Source of the DNA: an uncultured cyanobacterium
GTDB lineage: Bacteria; Cyanobacteriota; Cyanobacteriia; Phormidesmidales; Phormidesmidaceae
Direction of reading: 5' to 3'
DNA length: 12,033 nucleotides
Assembly (NCBI GenBank): GCA_938029995.1
Contig: CALHGI010000453.1
Location: 1 to 12,033, forward strand
The notes under the pieces were generated by a model. That model worked only from the letters and a program-made list of their open reading frames with translations. It was not told where the DNA came from and searched no databases. The translations under genes and the position numbers were made by a program. Within the stretch, counting starts at the first letter, position 1; each line of letters begins with the position of its first letter. This document shows, piece by piece, positions 1-6,855 of this stretch.

Positions 1-98
1 CATAGAGCTCCCATGGTGGCTGGCGGCTGTGCTGCTTGGGGGGCCACATGGGTCGGAGCAGCCGTTGGGGCGATATTAACTTGGGTGATGTCTACCAT
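1..98 (-). CDS. 5' end of an unrecognised protein, runs off the window
   Basis: An ATG on the minus strand at 98 opens a frame that stays open for 32 codons to the window edge. It begins MVDITQVNIAPTAAPTHVAP and continues Ala/Pro/Gln-rich. The composition looks like a disordered N-terminal tail rather than random DNA, and the plus-strand frame over the same bases is much less protein-like. I do not recognise the family and no domain is visible in this short piece. No convincing Shine-Dalgarno sequence precedes the ATG. The start codon sits inside a perfect palindrome (95-111). The gene would be divergent from the CBS gene. It could also be chance, since 32 open codons are weak evidence. Confidence 0.4.
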   Translation of the reverse strand, partial: MVDITQVNIAPTAAPTHVAPQAAQPPATMGAL

Positions 99-111
99 GG
101 CATTGCCATGG
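95..111. repeat. Perfect 17-bp palindrome covering a start codon
   Basis: CCATGGCA at 95-102 and TGCCATGG at 104-111 are exact inverted copies around a single T. The palindrome contains two CCATGG sites and overlaps the putative minus-strand ATG at 96-98. It may be an operator or simply a product of the local abundance of CCATGG. Confidence 0.5.
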
Positions 112-598
112 CCGTAGGTAGAAATATAAGGACAGTCTTAAGCATGGAAAGCTACCTCTACAGCCAATCCACAGGCCATAGCCACAGGGAAGGAATAATT
201 TTTGTTGTTATCTCTAATGTTGGTTAATTGCTAAGAAAAAACGGTTTTCAATTTGTTTAATGGGGTGTTTGTTTGATCGGCAACAGCGACTGAGGCCAAG
301 ACCTTACTGCTCAAGTCATACGGCAGGGCTGCAACCCATATCCTAATTAAAGCTCTATATCTTAATTAAAGCCCGATAATTTATTTTATTGTCGCTATAT
401 ATCCCTATGTAACGACCTTTAAACCAGCCGTGTTGTCCTCAGAAAGCGTTTCTACAATGGGGATAAGTACGTAGGGGTTACCCCGGGATTCAGTCCGCAG
501 GAAACAGACTTTTTCTGAATTCTGTCTCCCGGTAGAACAGGTAATCACTGCATGAATTGCCGTGACCTACGTCAGCAGTCCCTAACCCTTTTGCACCT
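99..598. promoter_or_regulatory. Divergent spacer with a 19-bp-period direct repeat
   Basis: This 500-base stretch separates the partial minus-strand gene from the CBS gene. I see no convincing gene in it. It contains an exact 10-base direct repeat, TAATTAAAGC at 344-353 and 363-372, spaced 19 bp apart (about two helical turns), in an AT-rich stretch where a promoter would be expected. Downstream lie a small inverted repeat AGAAAGCGTTTCT (441-453) and GGGGTTACCCC (474-484). No single promoter stands out. The direct repeat is the best candidate regulator-binding site for one or both flanking genes, but that is inference. Confidence 0.35.
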
Positions 599-1093
599 AT
601 GGCTAGCAAAACAGTCTTAACAACAACGGCGACTAAAACCGTTGGAGAGATGATGACTTCACCCACTCTGACGGCGACACCAGATATGCCCCTCAAGGAT
701 GCGGTGCAACTCTTGGCCTCCAATCGCATCAGCGGGTTGCCAGTGGTGGATGAGAATGGGGAAGCTGTGGGCGAAATTTCTGAAACCGATCTGATGTGGC
801 AGGTCAGTGGCGCGTCGTTACCCGCCTACGTCATGCTGCTCGATAGCGTGGTGTATCTAACCAACCCTGCCCGCTATAGTCAGGAACTACACAAGGCCCT
901 GGGCCAAACCGTCGCCGATGTCATGTCCCGTAAGGTCACCTTGGTGCAAGCCAGCGATGATTTGCAGCGTGCGGCCCATCTGATGCATGATAAGCAGATT
1001 CGCCGATTGCTGGTGGTGGATGATAACCGACGTGTGATTGGGATTCTCACCCGTGGCGATATTGTGCGTGAACTCGCTCAGCAATATACCTAA
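599..1093 (+). CDS. Tandem CBS-domain protein
   Basis: The 164-residue protein is essentially two CBS motifs. CBS1 spans about residues 14-70 (VGEMMTSPTLTATPD ... ISGLPVVDENG ... GEISETDL). CBS2 spans about 104-160 (VADVMS ... IRRLLVVDDNRRVIGILTRGDI). Such paired modules form a Bateman domain that binds adenine nucleotides (AMP, ATP, SAM and similar) and senses energy state, usually by regulating a partner protein. No catalytic or membrane domain is attached, so this is a stand-alone cytosolic CBS protein and its partner is unknown. The insert between the domains (about 71-100) is a little long. The ATG at 599 is chosen because only a short tail precedes the first domain; no strong Shine-Dalgarno sequence is visible. 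The nblB-like gene follows after 39 bases and is probably co-transcribed. Confidence 0.9.
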   Translation: MASKTVLTTTATKTVGEMMTSPTLTATPDMPLKDAVQLLASNRISGLPVVDENGEAVGEISETDLMWQVSGASLPAYVMLLDSVVYLTNPARYSQELHKALGQTVADVMSRKVTLVQASDDLQRAAHLMHDKQIRRLLVVDDNRRVIGILTRGDIVRELAQQYT

Positions 1094-1132
1094 GCGATTG
1101 CCAGTTCTTGTGTAGATACCAACCTTCAAACC

Positions 1133-1804
1133 ATGGTCATCGCTCCCGATCAAATTAAACAACAGCTAGCATCAGAAGACTTGGGTCAACGTTTGCGAGC
1201 TGTGAACCTCCTACGGGAGATTGAGCCAGCGGTTGCCTTCGAGCTAATTCAAACTGTGATCGGAGACAGTAGCGCCAGGGTTCGTTACGCTGCCATTAGC
1301 CAGTTTTCTACCCTAGGCACCCAAGATAAAGACACCGCCCTAACCCTATTAAGGGAAGCGCTCTACCACGATTCAGAAGCCGATGTGCAGGCGGCGGCGG
1401 CGGACTCCATTGGGGCCTTGCAATTGGTGAGTGCCTACGATGATTTGGCCACTGTCTATCACAAAACCTCCGAATGGATTGTCCAAATGAGCATTATTGC
1501 CTGTTTGGGTGAGTTAGGCGTAAGCCGTGGGTTCGAGCTATTGAAACAGGCCCTGCAGTCGGAAAATAACTTGGTGGTTTTAACCGCCATCGGTGCCCTG
1601 GGTGAACTCAAAGATCCTCGGGGGATATCGTTGCTTCTGCCCTTTGCCAACAGTGATGACTGGCAGGTGCGCCATCGTTTGGCCCAAGCCTTGGGCAACT
1701 ATGTGCAAACACCCCAAGCAGACGAGGTCATGCCCACCCTAACCCTGTTGGCCCAAGATACTTCAGAGATAGTGGCTGAAATCGCTCGTTACCATTTGCC
1801 ATGA
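1133..1804 (+). CDS. nblB: HEAT-repeat protein, NblB-like phycobilisome degradation protein
   Basis: The 223-residue protein consists of short alpha-helical HEAT/PBS-lyase-like repeats. Recurrent units include RVRYAAISQFSTLG, ADVQAAAADSIGAL, WIVQMSIIACLGELG, LVVLTAIGALGELKDPRG and WQVRHRLAQALGNY. Length and opening (a conserved-looking LRAVNLLREIEPAVAFELIQ block) match what I recall of cyanobacterial proteins named NblB. These are related to the CpcE/CpcF bilin lyases and act in phycobilisome disassembly or chlorophyll-protein turnover under nutrient stress. The repeat architecture is seen directly. The NblB name rests on remembered family resemblance, and another bilin-lyase-like HEAT protein is the alternative. 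The ATG lies within a CCATGG site 39 bases after the CBS gene. A hairpin with a T-run follows the stop. Confidence 0.8.
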   Translation: MVIAPDQIKQQLASEDLGQRLRAVNLLREIEPAVAFELIQTVIGDSSARVRYAAISQFSTLGTQDKDTALTLLREALYHDSEADVQAAAADSIGALQLVSAYDDLATVYHKTSEWIVQMSIIACLGELGVSRGFELLKQALQSENNLVVLTAIGALGELKDPRGISLLLPFANSDDWQVRHRLAQALGNYVQTPQADEVMPTLTLLAQDTSEIVAEIARYHLP

Positions 1805-1864
1805 CCAGTTTTAGACTGATCTTGACTAGGTACTGCAGCGCGCAGAGCGTGTTTTAACTATTTT

Positions 1865-1906
1865 GCCATTGGCCCCAGTTTATTAGACAGGTCAATGGCT
1901 ATTTTT
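1865..1906 (+). terminator. Probable intrinsic terminator after the nblB-like gene
   Basis: GCCATTGGCC at 1865-1874 can pair with GGTCAATGGC at 1890-1899 (nine of ten positions plus one G-T) around a 15-base loop, and TATTTTT follows at 1900-1906. It begins 60 bases after the nblB-like stop and would end the CBS-nblB transcript. The loop is rather long for an ideal terminator. Confidence 0.55.
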
Positions 1907-2111
1907 GATGGCCGCCCGTTAACCTGACTCGCAATTTTTCTGGGCCTAGCTTCCCCTGGTGAGATGGTTATGGGTCGGTTGCAATATGTCTCAGGGATGA
2001 CATATCAAGCTTATTTTTACTGATTATTCAACCTTCTCGGCAAGTAATCTAGTTGAAATTACTGAGTCTTAAATCATAGGCCCGTGGTAGCAAATTAACC
2101 ATCCTAAAATT

Positions 2112-2212
2112 CACTCCTTTTAAGCGTGTTTGGGAGTGCAAATGAGAGATAAACCTGGACCGTAGTCCAGTGGGAAGTAGATGAAATTCTCTAGGATACG
2201 AAAGTTCTCCTA
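2112..2212. other. Three successive hairpins, possible structured RNA
   Basis: Within about 100 bases there are three stems: CACTCC/GGAGTG (2112-2117 with 2133-2138), CTGGAC/GTCCAG with a four-base CGTA loop (2155-2160 with 2165-2170), and TAGGA/TCCTA (2192-2196 with 2208-2212). It does not match any riboswitch or small RNA I can recall, including Yfr1. No terminator follows. Short stems like these can occur by chance. Confidence 0.25.
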
Positions 2213-2337
2213 AGTGCTGCTAACTCTTCTGTCTTTGTTCATACCTTAGACGACTTAATCCTATTTCATTAGTTAAGACATTTAAAGGGATGGAACTAAT
2301 ACCTATCAGGGCTTTATACAGATGGATTTAGGGTGTT

Positions 2338-2392
2338 CTAGAGGCTGAATTTCAAGTGGTAATAGGATAGAAAAACCCTTTTATTAGCCTAG
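2338..2392. other. Imperfect long hairpin in the AT-rich spacer
   Basis: CTAGAGGCT at 2338-2346 pairs with AGCCTAG at 2386-2392 with one or two bulged bases. AATAGG and CCTTTTATT inside it (about 2361-2385) extend the pairing imperfectly. It could fold in RNA from either strand. No function is assigned. Confidence 0.25.
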
Positions 2393-2657
2393 AAATATGA
2401 CAAATTAAGTACTTTATTGCATAGTTCTTCCTGTTTTTGAGGTCGACTTATTGCAGATCTGATATATTAGAAGAAAGGAAAAGACTTTTAATTCCCTGTC
2501 GTACTTATTACATTCATCGATTAAAAAGAATCTACTTTTTTAAAAGTTTAACTAGTGAAGCTCGGTAGCTAGCTTAATTTGATTGAGGGATTACGGTTTG
2601 TGTTGATGTATGGGTCTGCCATTGATAGGGCTGGGCTCAATGTTGGGGATTGATTGC

Positions 2658-3146
2658 ATGGTGAGTGTGATGACATCATCCACGGGAATAAAGTGGGACA
2701 AATTAAGTTTTGCCTCGACGTTATATTTGTATCCGGTAATTGAGACGTTGCTGGAGAGTGCTCCGTTACAGATGCGCGATGAGTTACGTCTAGGCTTACA
2801 GGAAGCTCTGGTAAATGCAGCAAAGCACGGCAATAGCTTAGATCCAAGCAAGCATGTGTCTGTGCAGTATGCCAAGGTTGACGGCAGTTATTGGTGGATT
2901 ATTACCGACCAGGGCAGTGGGTTTGACATCCCCGACGAGTACCACGACTGCCCCGACGGAGATTGTGTGGAAACAACGGGCGATTGTGGACGCGGCCTAT
3001 TTATTCTGCATCAGATTTTTGATCAGGTGCATTGGTCCTCCAAGGGCAATGAAGTTCACCTGTGCAAGCGCCTCAGCCGTTGGCCAAACTGGCTTACCTG
3101 GTGGCAAGGTGTATGGGCGGTAAAAGACACTATGGCGATGGGCTGA
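2658..3146 (+). CDS. RsbW-like ATP-binding protein (putative anti-sigma regulatory factor)
   Basis: This is a GHKL-fold ATP-binding protein of the HATPase_c_2 / RsbW-SpoIIAB type. Counted from the ATG at 2658 (162 residues), the N-box with its metal-binding Glu and Asn is at about 46-59 (LQEALVNAAKHGN), the G1 box DQGSGFD at 84-90 and the G2 box GRGLFIL at 111-117. Family members are serine kinases that bind sigma factors or anti-anti-sigma proteins. No sigma or antagonist gene is adjacent, so the partner is unknown. An in-frame ATG at 2610 would add 16 residues, but 2658 is preferred because GGGGA lies 8 bases upstream and the extra residues look non-conserved; the ATG at 2670 is also possible. 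The ATP-lid segment between G1 and G2 carries three cysteines (about 98, 103 and 110), which is unusual. The C-terminus is Trp-rich. Confidence 0.85.
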   Translation: MVSVMTSSTGIKWDKLSFASTLYLYPVIETLLESAPLQMRDELRLGLQEALVNAAKHGNSLDPSKHVSVQYAKVDGSYWWIITDQGSGFDIPDEYHDCPDGDCVETTGDCGRGLFILHQIFDQVHWSSKGNEVHLCKRLSRWPNWLTWWQGVWAVKDTMAMG

Positions 3147-3162
3147 AGGTCGCTGAAGCTTT

Positions 3163-3168
3163 TATAAT
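3163..3168 (+). promoter_or_regulatory. Possible -10 element upstream of dnaX
   Basis: An exact TATAAT lies 107 bases before the dnaX start codon, in the spacer after the ATP-binding protein gene. No convincing -35 hexamer is found at 16-18 bases, so this is only a candidate. Confidence 0.3.
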
Positions 3169-3200
3169 TGAGACGACTACTATTTCCTTGCTATTTATTT

Positions 3201-3217
3201 AAGGCTTGGCCTTTTTT
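3201..3217 (+). terminator. Small hairpin with T-run between the ATP-binding gene and dnaX
   Basis: AAGGC (3201-3205) and GCCTT (3209-3213) form a 5-bp stem with a 3-base loop, continuing into six Ts at 3212-3217. The shape is that of a weak intrinsic terminator for the upstream gene. If the TATAAT at 3163 is real, the hairpin would lie in the dnaX leader instead. Confidence 0.4.
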
Positions 3218-3274
3218 ATGGCTGTTATTGTGCCGTTTTTTATTTTGCTGCTTGTTAAGTAGGACATTGTATCC

Positions 3275-5377
3275 ATGGCCTACGAACCGCTACATCACAA
3301 GTATCGTCCCCAAACCTTTGCTCAGCTGGTGGGTCAACGTGCGATCGCAACCACCCTATCCAATGCCCTACAGCAAAATCGCATTGCCCCCGCCTATCTC
3401 TTCTGTGGCCCCAGGGGTACGGGCAAAACCTCCAGCGCTCGCATTTTAGCCAAGTCCCTCAACTGCTTAAACAGCCAAGTCCCCACCCCTGAACCCTGTG
3501 GCACCTGTCAGGTCTGTCGCGAAATTACCGTGGGCGCTTCCCTCGACATCGTCGAAATTGACGCCGCCAGTAATACCGGGGTGGATAATATTCGGGAGCT
3601 GATCGAACGGGCGCAGTTTGCCCCAGTGCAGTGCCGCCATAAACTCTATGTGCTCGACGAGGTTCACATGTTGAGCACGGCGGCGTTCAATGCCCTGCTC
3701 AAAACCTTAGAAGAGCCTCCCTCCCAAGTGGTTTTTGTGCTGGCCACCACCGACCCCCAGCGTGTGCTGCCGACCATTATTTCCCGCTGTCAGCGGTTCG
3801 ACTTCCGTCGCATCCCCTTGGATGCCATGGTGCAGCATTTAGACTACATTGCCCAGCAAGAATCCATCGCCATTACCCCCGATGCCCTCCAGCTAGTGGC
3901 CCAGCTTTCCCAGGGAGGACTGCGGGATGCGGAAAGCTTGCTCGACCAGTTAGGACTGCTGGATGGAGAAATTACCATTGAGGCGGTGTGGGATTTGGTC
4001 GGGGCCGTTTCCGAGCGAGACCTTTTGGCCCTAGTCCAGTCCGTGGGTGCCGATGACGGTGCTCAGGTCTTGCTATTGGCCCGCCAGCTGATGGACCGCG
4101 GACGTGAACCCTTGATGGTCTTGCAGAGTTTGGTGGCGTTTTACCGGGATTTATTAATCGCTAAAACAGCCGGTGAGCGCCGGGATCTGGTGGCCATTAC
4201 CCCACCCATTTGGGCGGAGATGGTTCCCTTTGCCCAGGGGCTGCCGCTGCCCCTATTGCTCCAGAGCCAGCAACATCTGCGCGGAGCCGAGGTGCAGGTG
4301 AAAAACACCACCCAGCCCAGGCTGTGGCTAGAAATTACCCTCATGGGGTTATTACCATCGGCCCAGGGCCAGTCTGGGGCTGCTGCTACGTCTGCCCCCA
4401 TGGTGAAAGCTGCGCCCGTACCAGCGGCGGCTGTTCCCTCGGCCAAGAAGTTGCTGGTGCAACCAACCACCCCCTCATCACCCCCGGTACCGCCCCCGGC
4501 AAAACCGCCCACCTCTGGTGTGCCAGCCGTAGTCCCGTCCGACACACCAGCCGCAGTTCCGCCCGACAAACCTGTGGCCGCCCCGGCGGCCACAGCCTCG
4601 CCTCCGGTTGCCCCCGCACCCCAGACGCCGATGGAGGCTGTCCCCCAGCCCCAGGCCAACGAGCCCCAGACCCCGGCGGTCCCGTCGCGGGCGGCAACGG
4701 ACGCCCCTGCCATGGGTAGCCTCAGTGATATTTGGGCGAAGATAGTCGCCCAGCTGACCCCCATGGGTACCCAGGTTCTGATGCGACAGCACGGACATTT
4801 ACTAGCCTGCGACGGGGTGGAAGCCAATGTGGGCATTACCAATGACAAGCTGATGCGCATGGCCCAAGATCGCTTGAGCAATGTCGAAATAGCGTTTGAA
4901 AAAGTCTTTGGCTACAAGCTACGGGTTTCCATGGTGGTGGCCCAATCGGACCAGGCTGCTCCCCCACCTCTGGTCGCTCCACCCTCTTCGGCGCCGCCAC
5001 CCCAATTTCCCAACACCCAGCCCCCTCAGGCGACTGCCCCGCCGCCCGGCCCGCCTATACCGCAGGTCAAATCTTCGTCGCCCGCCGATACCGCCCCACC
5101 CCAGGCGACCCTCACCCATAGCCCGCCGTCGTCCTCTAATCCATCTGCTCCACCTGGGGCCCCGGCTTCGGTGTCTTCCCCAGGAGAGGCTGCACCGGGT
5201 GCTCCGGCGGGTTGGAAATCGGAAACTGACCTAGAGCGCAGTGTTAAGAGCTTTGCCCAGTTCTTTAGCGGTCAAATTGTGAACTTAGACGATGATCCGG
5301 CGGATGGGGCCGAGCAGGGCTCAGCGCAGGCTGCCAGCCAGCCTTCCGCAGAGCCAGGACCTGACGTGCCGTTTTAG
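3275..5377 (+). CDS. dnaX: DNA polymerase III subunit gamma/tau
   Basis: DnaX is the ATPase of the clamp loader that places the beta sliding clamp on DNA for the replicative polymerase. The 700-residue protein opens with MAYEPLHHKYRP. It has Walker A GPRGTGKT at 45-52, a zinc site with Cys 64, 75, 78 and 81, Walker B LYVLDEVHML at 124-133, sensor LATTDP near 156 and the SRC motif near 170. The AAA+ core ends near 370. It is followed by an Ala/Pro-rich linker (about 375-485), a conserved C-terminal domain (about 485-555), a second Pro-rich linker (about 560-645), and a tail with a FAQFFSGQIVNLDDD motif. The start is supported by AGGA 10 bases upstream and the family-typical N-terminus. The frame is uninterrupted, so no intein is present. 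I see no A-rich slippery heptamer, so a shorter gamma form by frameshift is not predicted. The gene converges on the M56 gene, 36 bases away. Confidence 0.97.
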   Translation: MAYEPLHHKYRPQTFAQLVGQRAIATTLSNALQQNRIAPAYLFCGPRGTGKTSSARILAKSLNCLNSQVPTPEPCGTCQVCREITVGASLDIVEIDAASNTGVDNIRELIERAQFAPVQCRHKLYVLDEVHMLSTAAFNALLKTLEEPPSQVVFVLATTDPQRVLPTIISRCQRFDFRRIPLDAMVQHLDYIAQQESIAITPDALQLVAQLSQGGLRDAESLLDQLGLLDGEITIEAVWDLVGAVSERDLLALVQSVGADDGAQVLLLARQLMDRGREPLMVLQSLVAFYRDLLIAKTAGERRDLVAITPPIWAEMVPFAQGLPLPLLLQSQQHLRGAEVQVKNTTQPRLWLEITLMGLLPSAQGQSGAAATSAPMVKAAPVPAAAVPSAKKLLVQPTTPSSPPVPPPAKPPTSGVPAVVPSDTPAAVPPDKPVAAPAATASPPVAPAPQTPMEAVPQPQANEPQTPAVPSRAATDAPAMGSLSDIWAKIVAQLTPMGTQVLMRQHGHLLACDGVEANVGITNDKLMRMAQDRLSNVEIAFEKVFGYKLRVSMVVAQSDQAAPPPLVAPPSSAPPPQFPNTQPPQATAPPPGPPIPQVKSSSPADTAPPQATLTHSPPSSSNPSAPPGAPASVSSPGEAAPGAPAGWKSETDLERSVKSFAQFFSGQIVNLDDDPADGAEQGSAQAASQPSAEPGPDVPF
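3341..3348. repeat. HIP1 palindrome GCGATCGC
   Basis: An octameric HIP1 site inside the dnaX coding region, in the extended form TGCGATCGCA. HIP1 is strongly over-represented in many cyanobacterial genomes. Confidence 0.8.
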
Positions 5378-5413
5378 ACGACGCCTAAATGGTCCTAAAT
5401 GAGGGCAAAGCAG

Positions 5414-6280
5414 TTAATAGTGAAAGGGAATCGAACAGAGGGGGATTAGCCCCAGCACTAGGCCAACGATGCAGCCGGTGGTCATGAACGACCATCGGGG
5501 GTTAAATCCATAGTCATGATCTAAGTCCTGCTCCGACAGTAGGGCGTCAATGCGGCGACTCAATCGGCTGCTGGGTGCTATGCAGCTAAAGTTGGCTAAC
5601 GCAACGGGGGCTAGGGGAGCCGCAATCACCTGGACTAAGGATTCGGCTAAGGTCAGGCGGTCTACGGAACGGGTGGCCCAGTTGTCGGCTCGAATTTCCC
5701 GTAGCAGCAATAGCTCCTGCCATAGTTCTTCGGTGTAGGGAAGCCATAGGCTCAGCCGTCGTAGCCAACCTAACCAAAAGAACCAAAAGGTATCGCGGTA
5801 GTAGTAGTGGGCTTTTTCGTGGGCGATGACCGCAGTCAGATGTTCGTCATCTAAGGTGTCCAGTAATCCCTGGCTGATGACCAGTTCTGATGACCACAGA
5901 CCAATTTGGGCACTAAATGCGGTGTCTGCATCCATCATGCGAGCCAGGGTGCCAGGGTTCAGTTGTCGTTGGGGATATTGCTTGATTTGGGCAATACTCC
6001 GGTGCGCTTGCCAGCTGAGGTGTCCTAGTAGCCCTGCACTGACTATGACAAATATCCAGGCGACGTTGTAGCTTACCCAGCCTTCCACGGGGCTGACCAT
6101 GTGGCCATGGGGACCCATGATAATGATGGCCACCGCTGTGGTTAGGAGCAGTAGCGGTGAGACCACCAGCAAGGATAGGACCGCTAGCCAATGGGCCTGT
6201 TGCAAACAGCGATGGGCCAGGGTCAGCCTTAGTAGGACAGCGGTTGCGATCGCAGCCGTCATTAAGCTCACATGCATCAT
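5414..6280 (-). CDS. M56-family (BlaR1/MecR1-type) membrane metallopeptidase
   Basis: The 288-residue membrane protein carries the zinc-protease motif HEKAH at 154-158. A downstream REIRAD at 194-199 probably supplies the third zinc ligand (Glu 195). Hydrophobic segments are at about 5-20, 32-55, 69-90 and 266-286. This matches M56 peptidases, which in BlaR1/MecR1 systems cut the partner BlaI-type repressor or trigger its loss. Here the C-terminal penicillin-binding sensor domain of BlaR1 is absent, and the protein ends just after the last membrane segment. The signal it senses is therefore unknown, and a beta-lactam role should not be assumed. The gene overlaps the upstream repressor by 4 bases (ATGA), with AGGGGA 7 bases before the ATG. 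A second ATG follows directly. No terminator is visible in the short gap to dnaX. Confidence 0.87.
   Translation of the reverse strand: MMHVSLMTAAIATAVLLRLTLAHRCLQQAHWLAVLSLLVVSPLLLLTTAVAIIIMGPHGHMVSPVEGWVSYNVAWIFVIVSAGLLGHLSWQAHRSIAQIKQYPQRQLNPGTLARMMDADTAFSAQIGLWSSELVISQGLLDTLDDEHLTAVIAHEKAHYYYRDTFWFFWLGWLRRLSLWLPYTEELWQELLLLREIRADNWATRSVDRLTLAESLVQVIAAPLAPVALANFSCIAPSSRLSRRIDALLSEQDLDHDYGFNPRWSFMTTGCIVGLVLGLIPLCSIPFHY
6246..6253. repeat. HIP1 palindrome GCGATCGC
   Basis: A HIP1 site near the 5' end of the M56 gene, again as TGCGATCGCA. Confidence 0.8.
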
Positions 6281-6744
6281 GGCTGGTTCCCCTGGCGCTG
6301 GTTCTGACCCCTTTGATTCCCCTTTTTTTGGCTGGCCTGGCTACGGCGGGCGGCCTGGATGCGTTGGGTAATGGCCTCTAGCTGGTCAAGGCTATCCTGA
6401 TCGAGGGTATCGGCAAAGGCTGCCACAATGTCGGGATTACTCGCTGCTAAAAACTGCTGTAAATGCTCATGGGATTTAAGAACTTTAGCCCCATCGGCAG
6501 ACAGTAACGGCTCCCAATGGTAGGCCCGTCCCACCCGTCGCTTAGCAATCCAACCTTTCTTTTCCAATCGTCTTAAGACAGTGGCCACCGACGAATAGGT
6601 CAAATCGCGATCAATATCTTCCAAAATTTGATTGTGAATGACCGTGGCTGATGTGGTGCCCACGTCCCACAAAATATTTAAAATTTCAGCTTCTAAGGGC
6701 CCCAGGGAAAGGCGTGTGGGGCGATGGAGGGGAAATGGCGACAT
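6277..6744 (-). CDS. BlaI/MecI/CopY-family transcriptional repressor
   Basis: The 155-residue protein has the winged-helix signature of the BlaI/MecI family. LGPLEAEILNILW is at about 14-26, the recognition region LTYSSVATVLRRLEKKGWI at about 48-66, and the wing GRAYHWEPL near 72-80. A helical dimerisation half follows (about 84-132). Members repress their own operon and are released when a partner M56 protease is activated. The downstream overlapping M56 gene makes that pairing likely here. The last 24 residues are a basic Gln/Asn/Gly/Lys-rich tail (for example RGQNQRQGNQP), which is not typical and is probably disordered. Upstream dyads at 6834-6847 and 6856-6920 are candidate operators. 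A TACAAT hexamer at 6783-6778 could be a -10, but no -35 accompanies it. Ribosome-binding sequence is weak. Confidence 0.9.
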   Translation of the reverse strand: MSPFPLHRPTRLSLGPLEAEILNILWDVGTTSATVIHNQILEDIDRDLTYSSVATVLRRLEKKGWIAKRRVGRAYHWEPLLSADGAKVLKSHEHLQQFLAASNPDIVAAFADTLDQDSLDQLEAITQRIQAARRSQASQKKGNQRGQNQRQGNQP

Positions 6745-6833
6745 CAGCTAATCTCTAAATCGGTAGCTTTGTCATCCATTGTACTGCCCGACGTTCGTGG
6801 CGGTTTGTGGGTTGTATCCCCTGGGCGCGCCTC

Positions 6834-6847
6834 GGTTAACTTTGACC
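6834..6847. promoter_or_regulatory. Candidate operator dyad upstream of blaI
   Basis: GGTTAACTTTGACC is a near-perfect dyad (GGTYAA, two central bases, TTGACC) about 90 bases upstream of the repressor start. It does not contain the TACA/TGTA half-sites known for BlaI/MecI, so assignment is speculative. Confidence 0.25.
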
Positions 6848-6855
6848 GGGCGTCA

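Larger units (their letters stand above)
1907..2657. other. AT-rich gene-poor spacer with several hairpins
   Basis: About 750 bases between the nblB terminator and the anti-sigma-like gene show stops in all frames and no recognisable protein, tRNA or insertion sequence. The composition is distinctly more AT-rich than the flanking genes. Several inverted repeats are listed separately (2112-2212 and 2338-2392). I see no clear promoter for the next gene, though one must lie near the right-hand end. It may be a long regulatory region, a site for an unannotated small RNA, or a decayed gene; the sequence does not decide. Confidence 0.5.

Noticed and set aside
36..227. A 63-codon plus-strand open frame at the left end
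   Set aside because: Its product looks like random translation, it overlaps the more protein-like minus-strand start at 98, and no ribosome-binding site precedes it.
4141..4881. A 246-codon minus-strand open frame inside dnaX and others in the same region
   Set aside because: They lie opposite the high-GC Pro/Ala linker, where stop codons are rare in all frames; the products are Gly/Ala-rich low complexity and match nothing.
4888..4900. An A-run in dnaX as a programmed frameshift site
   Set aside because: Only five As occur, in the frame GAA AAA GTC, which is not the A-AAA-AAG type heptamer, and the frame continues through conserved domains.
5428..5440. TTCGATTCCC on the minus strand, resembling a tRNA T-loop
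   Set aside because: It encodes the last residues of the M56 protein in frame, and no acceptor stem, D-arm or anticodon arm can be formed around it.
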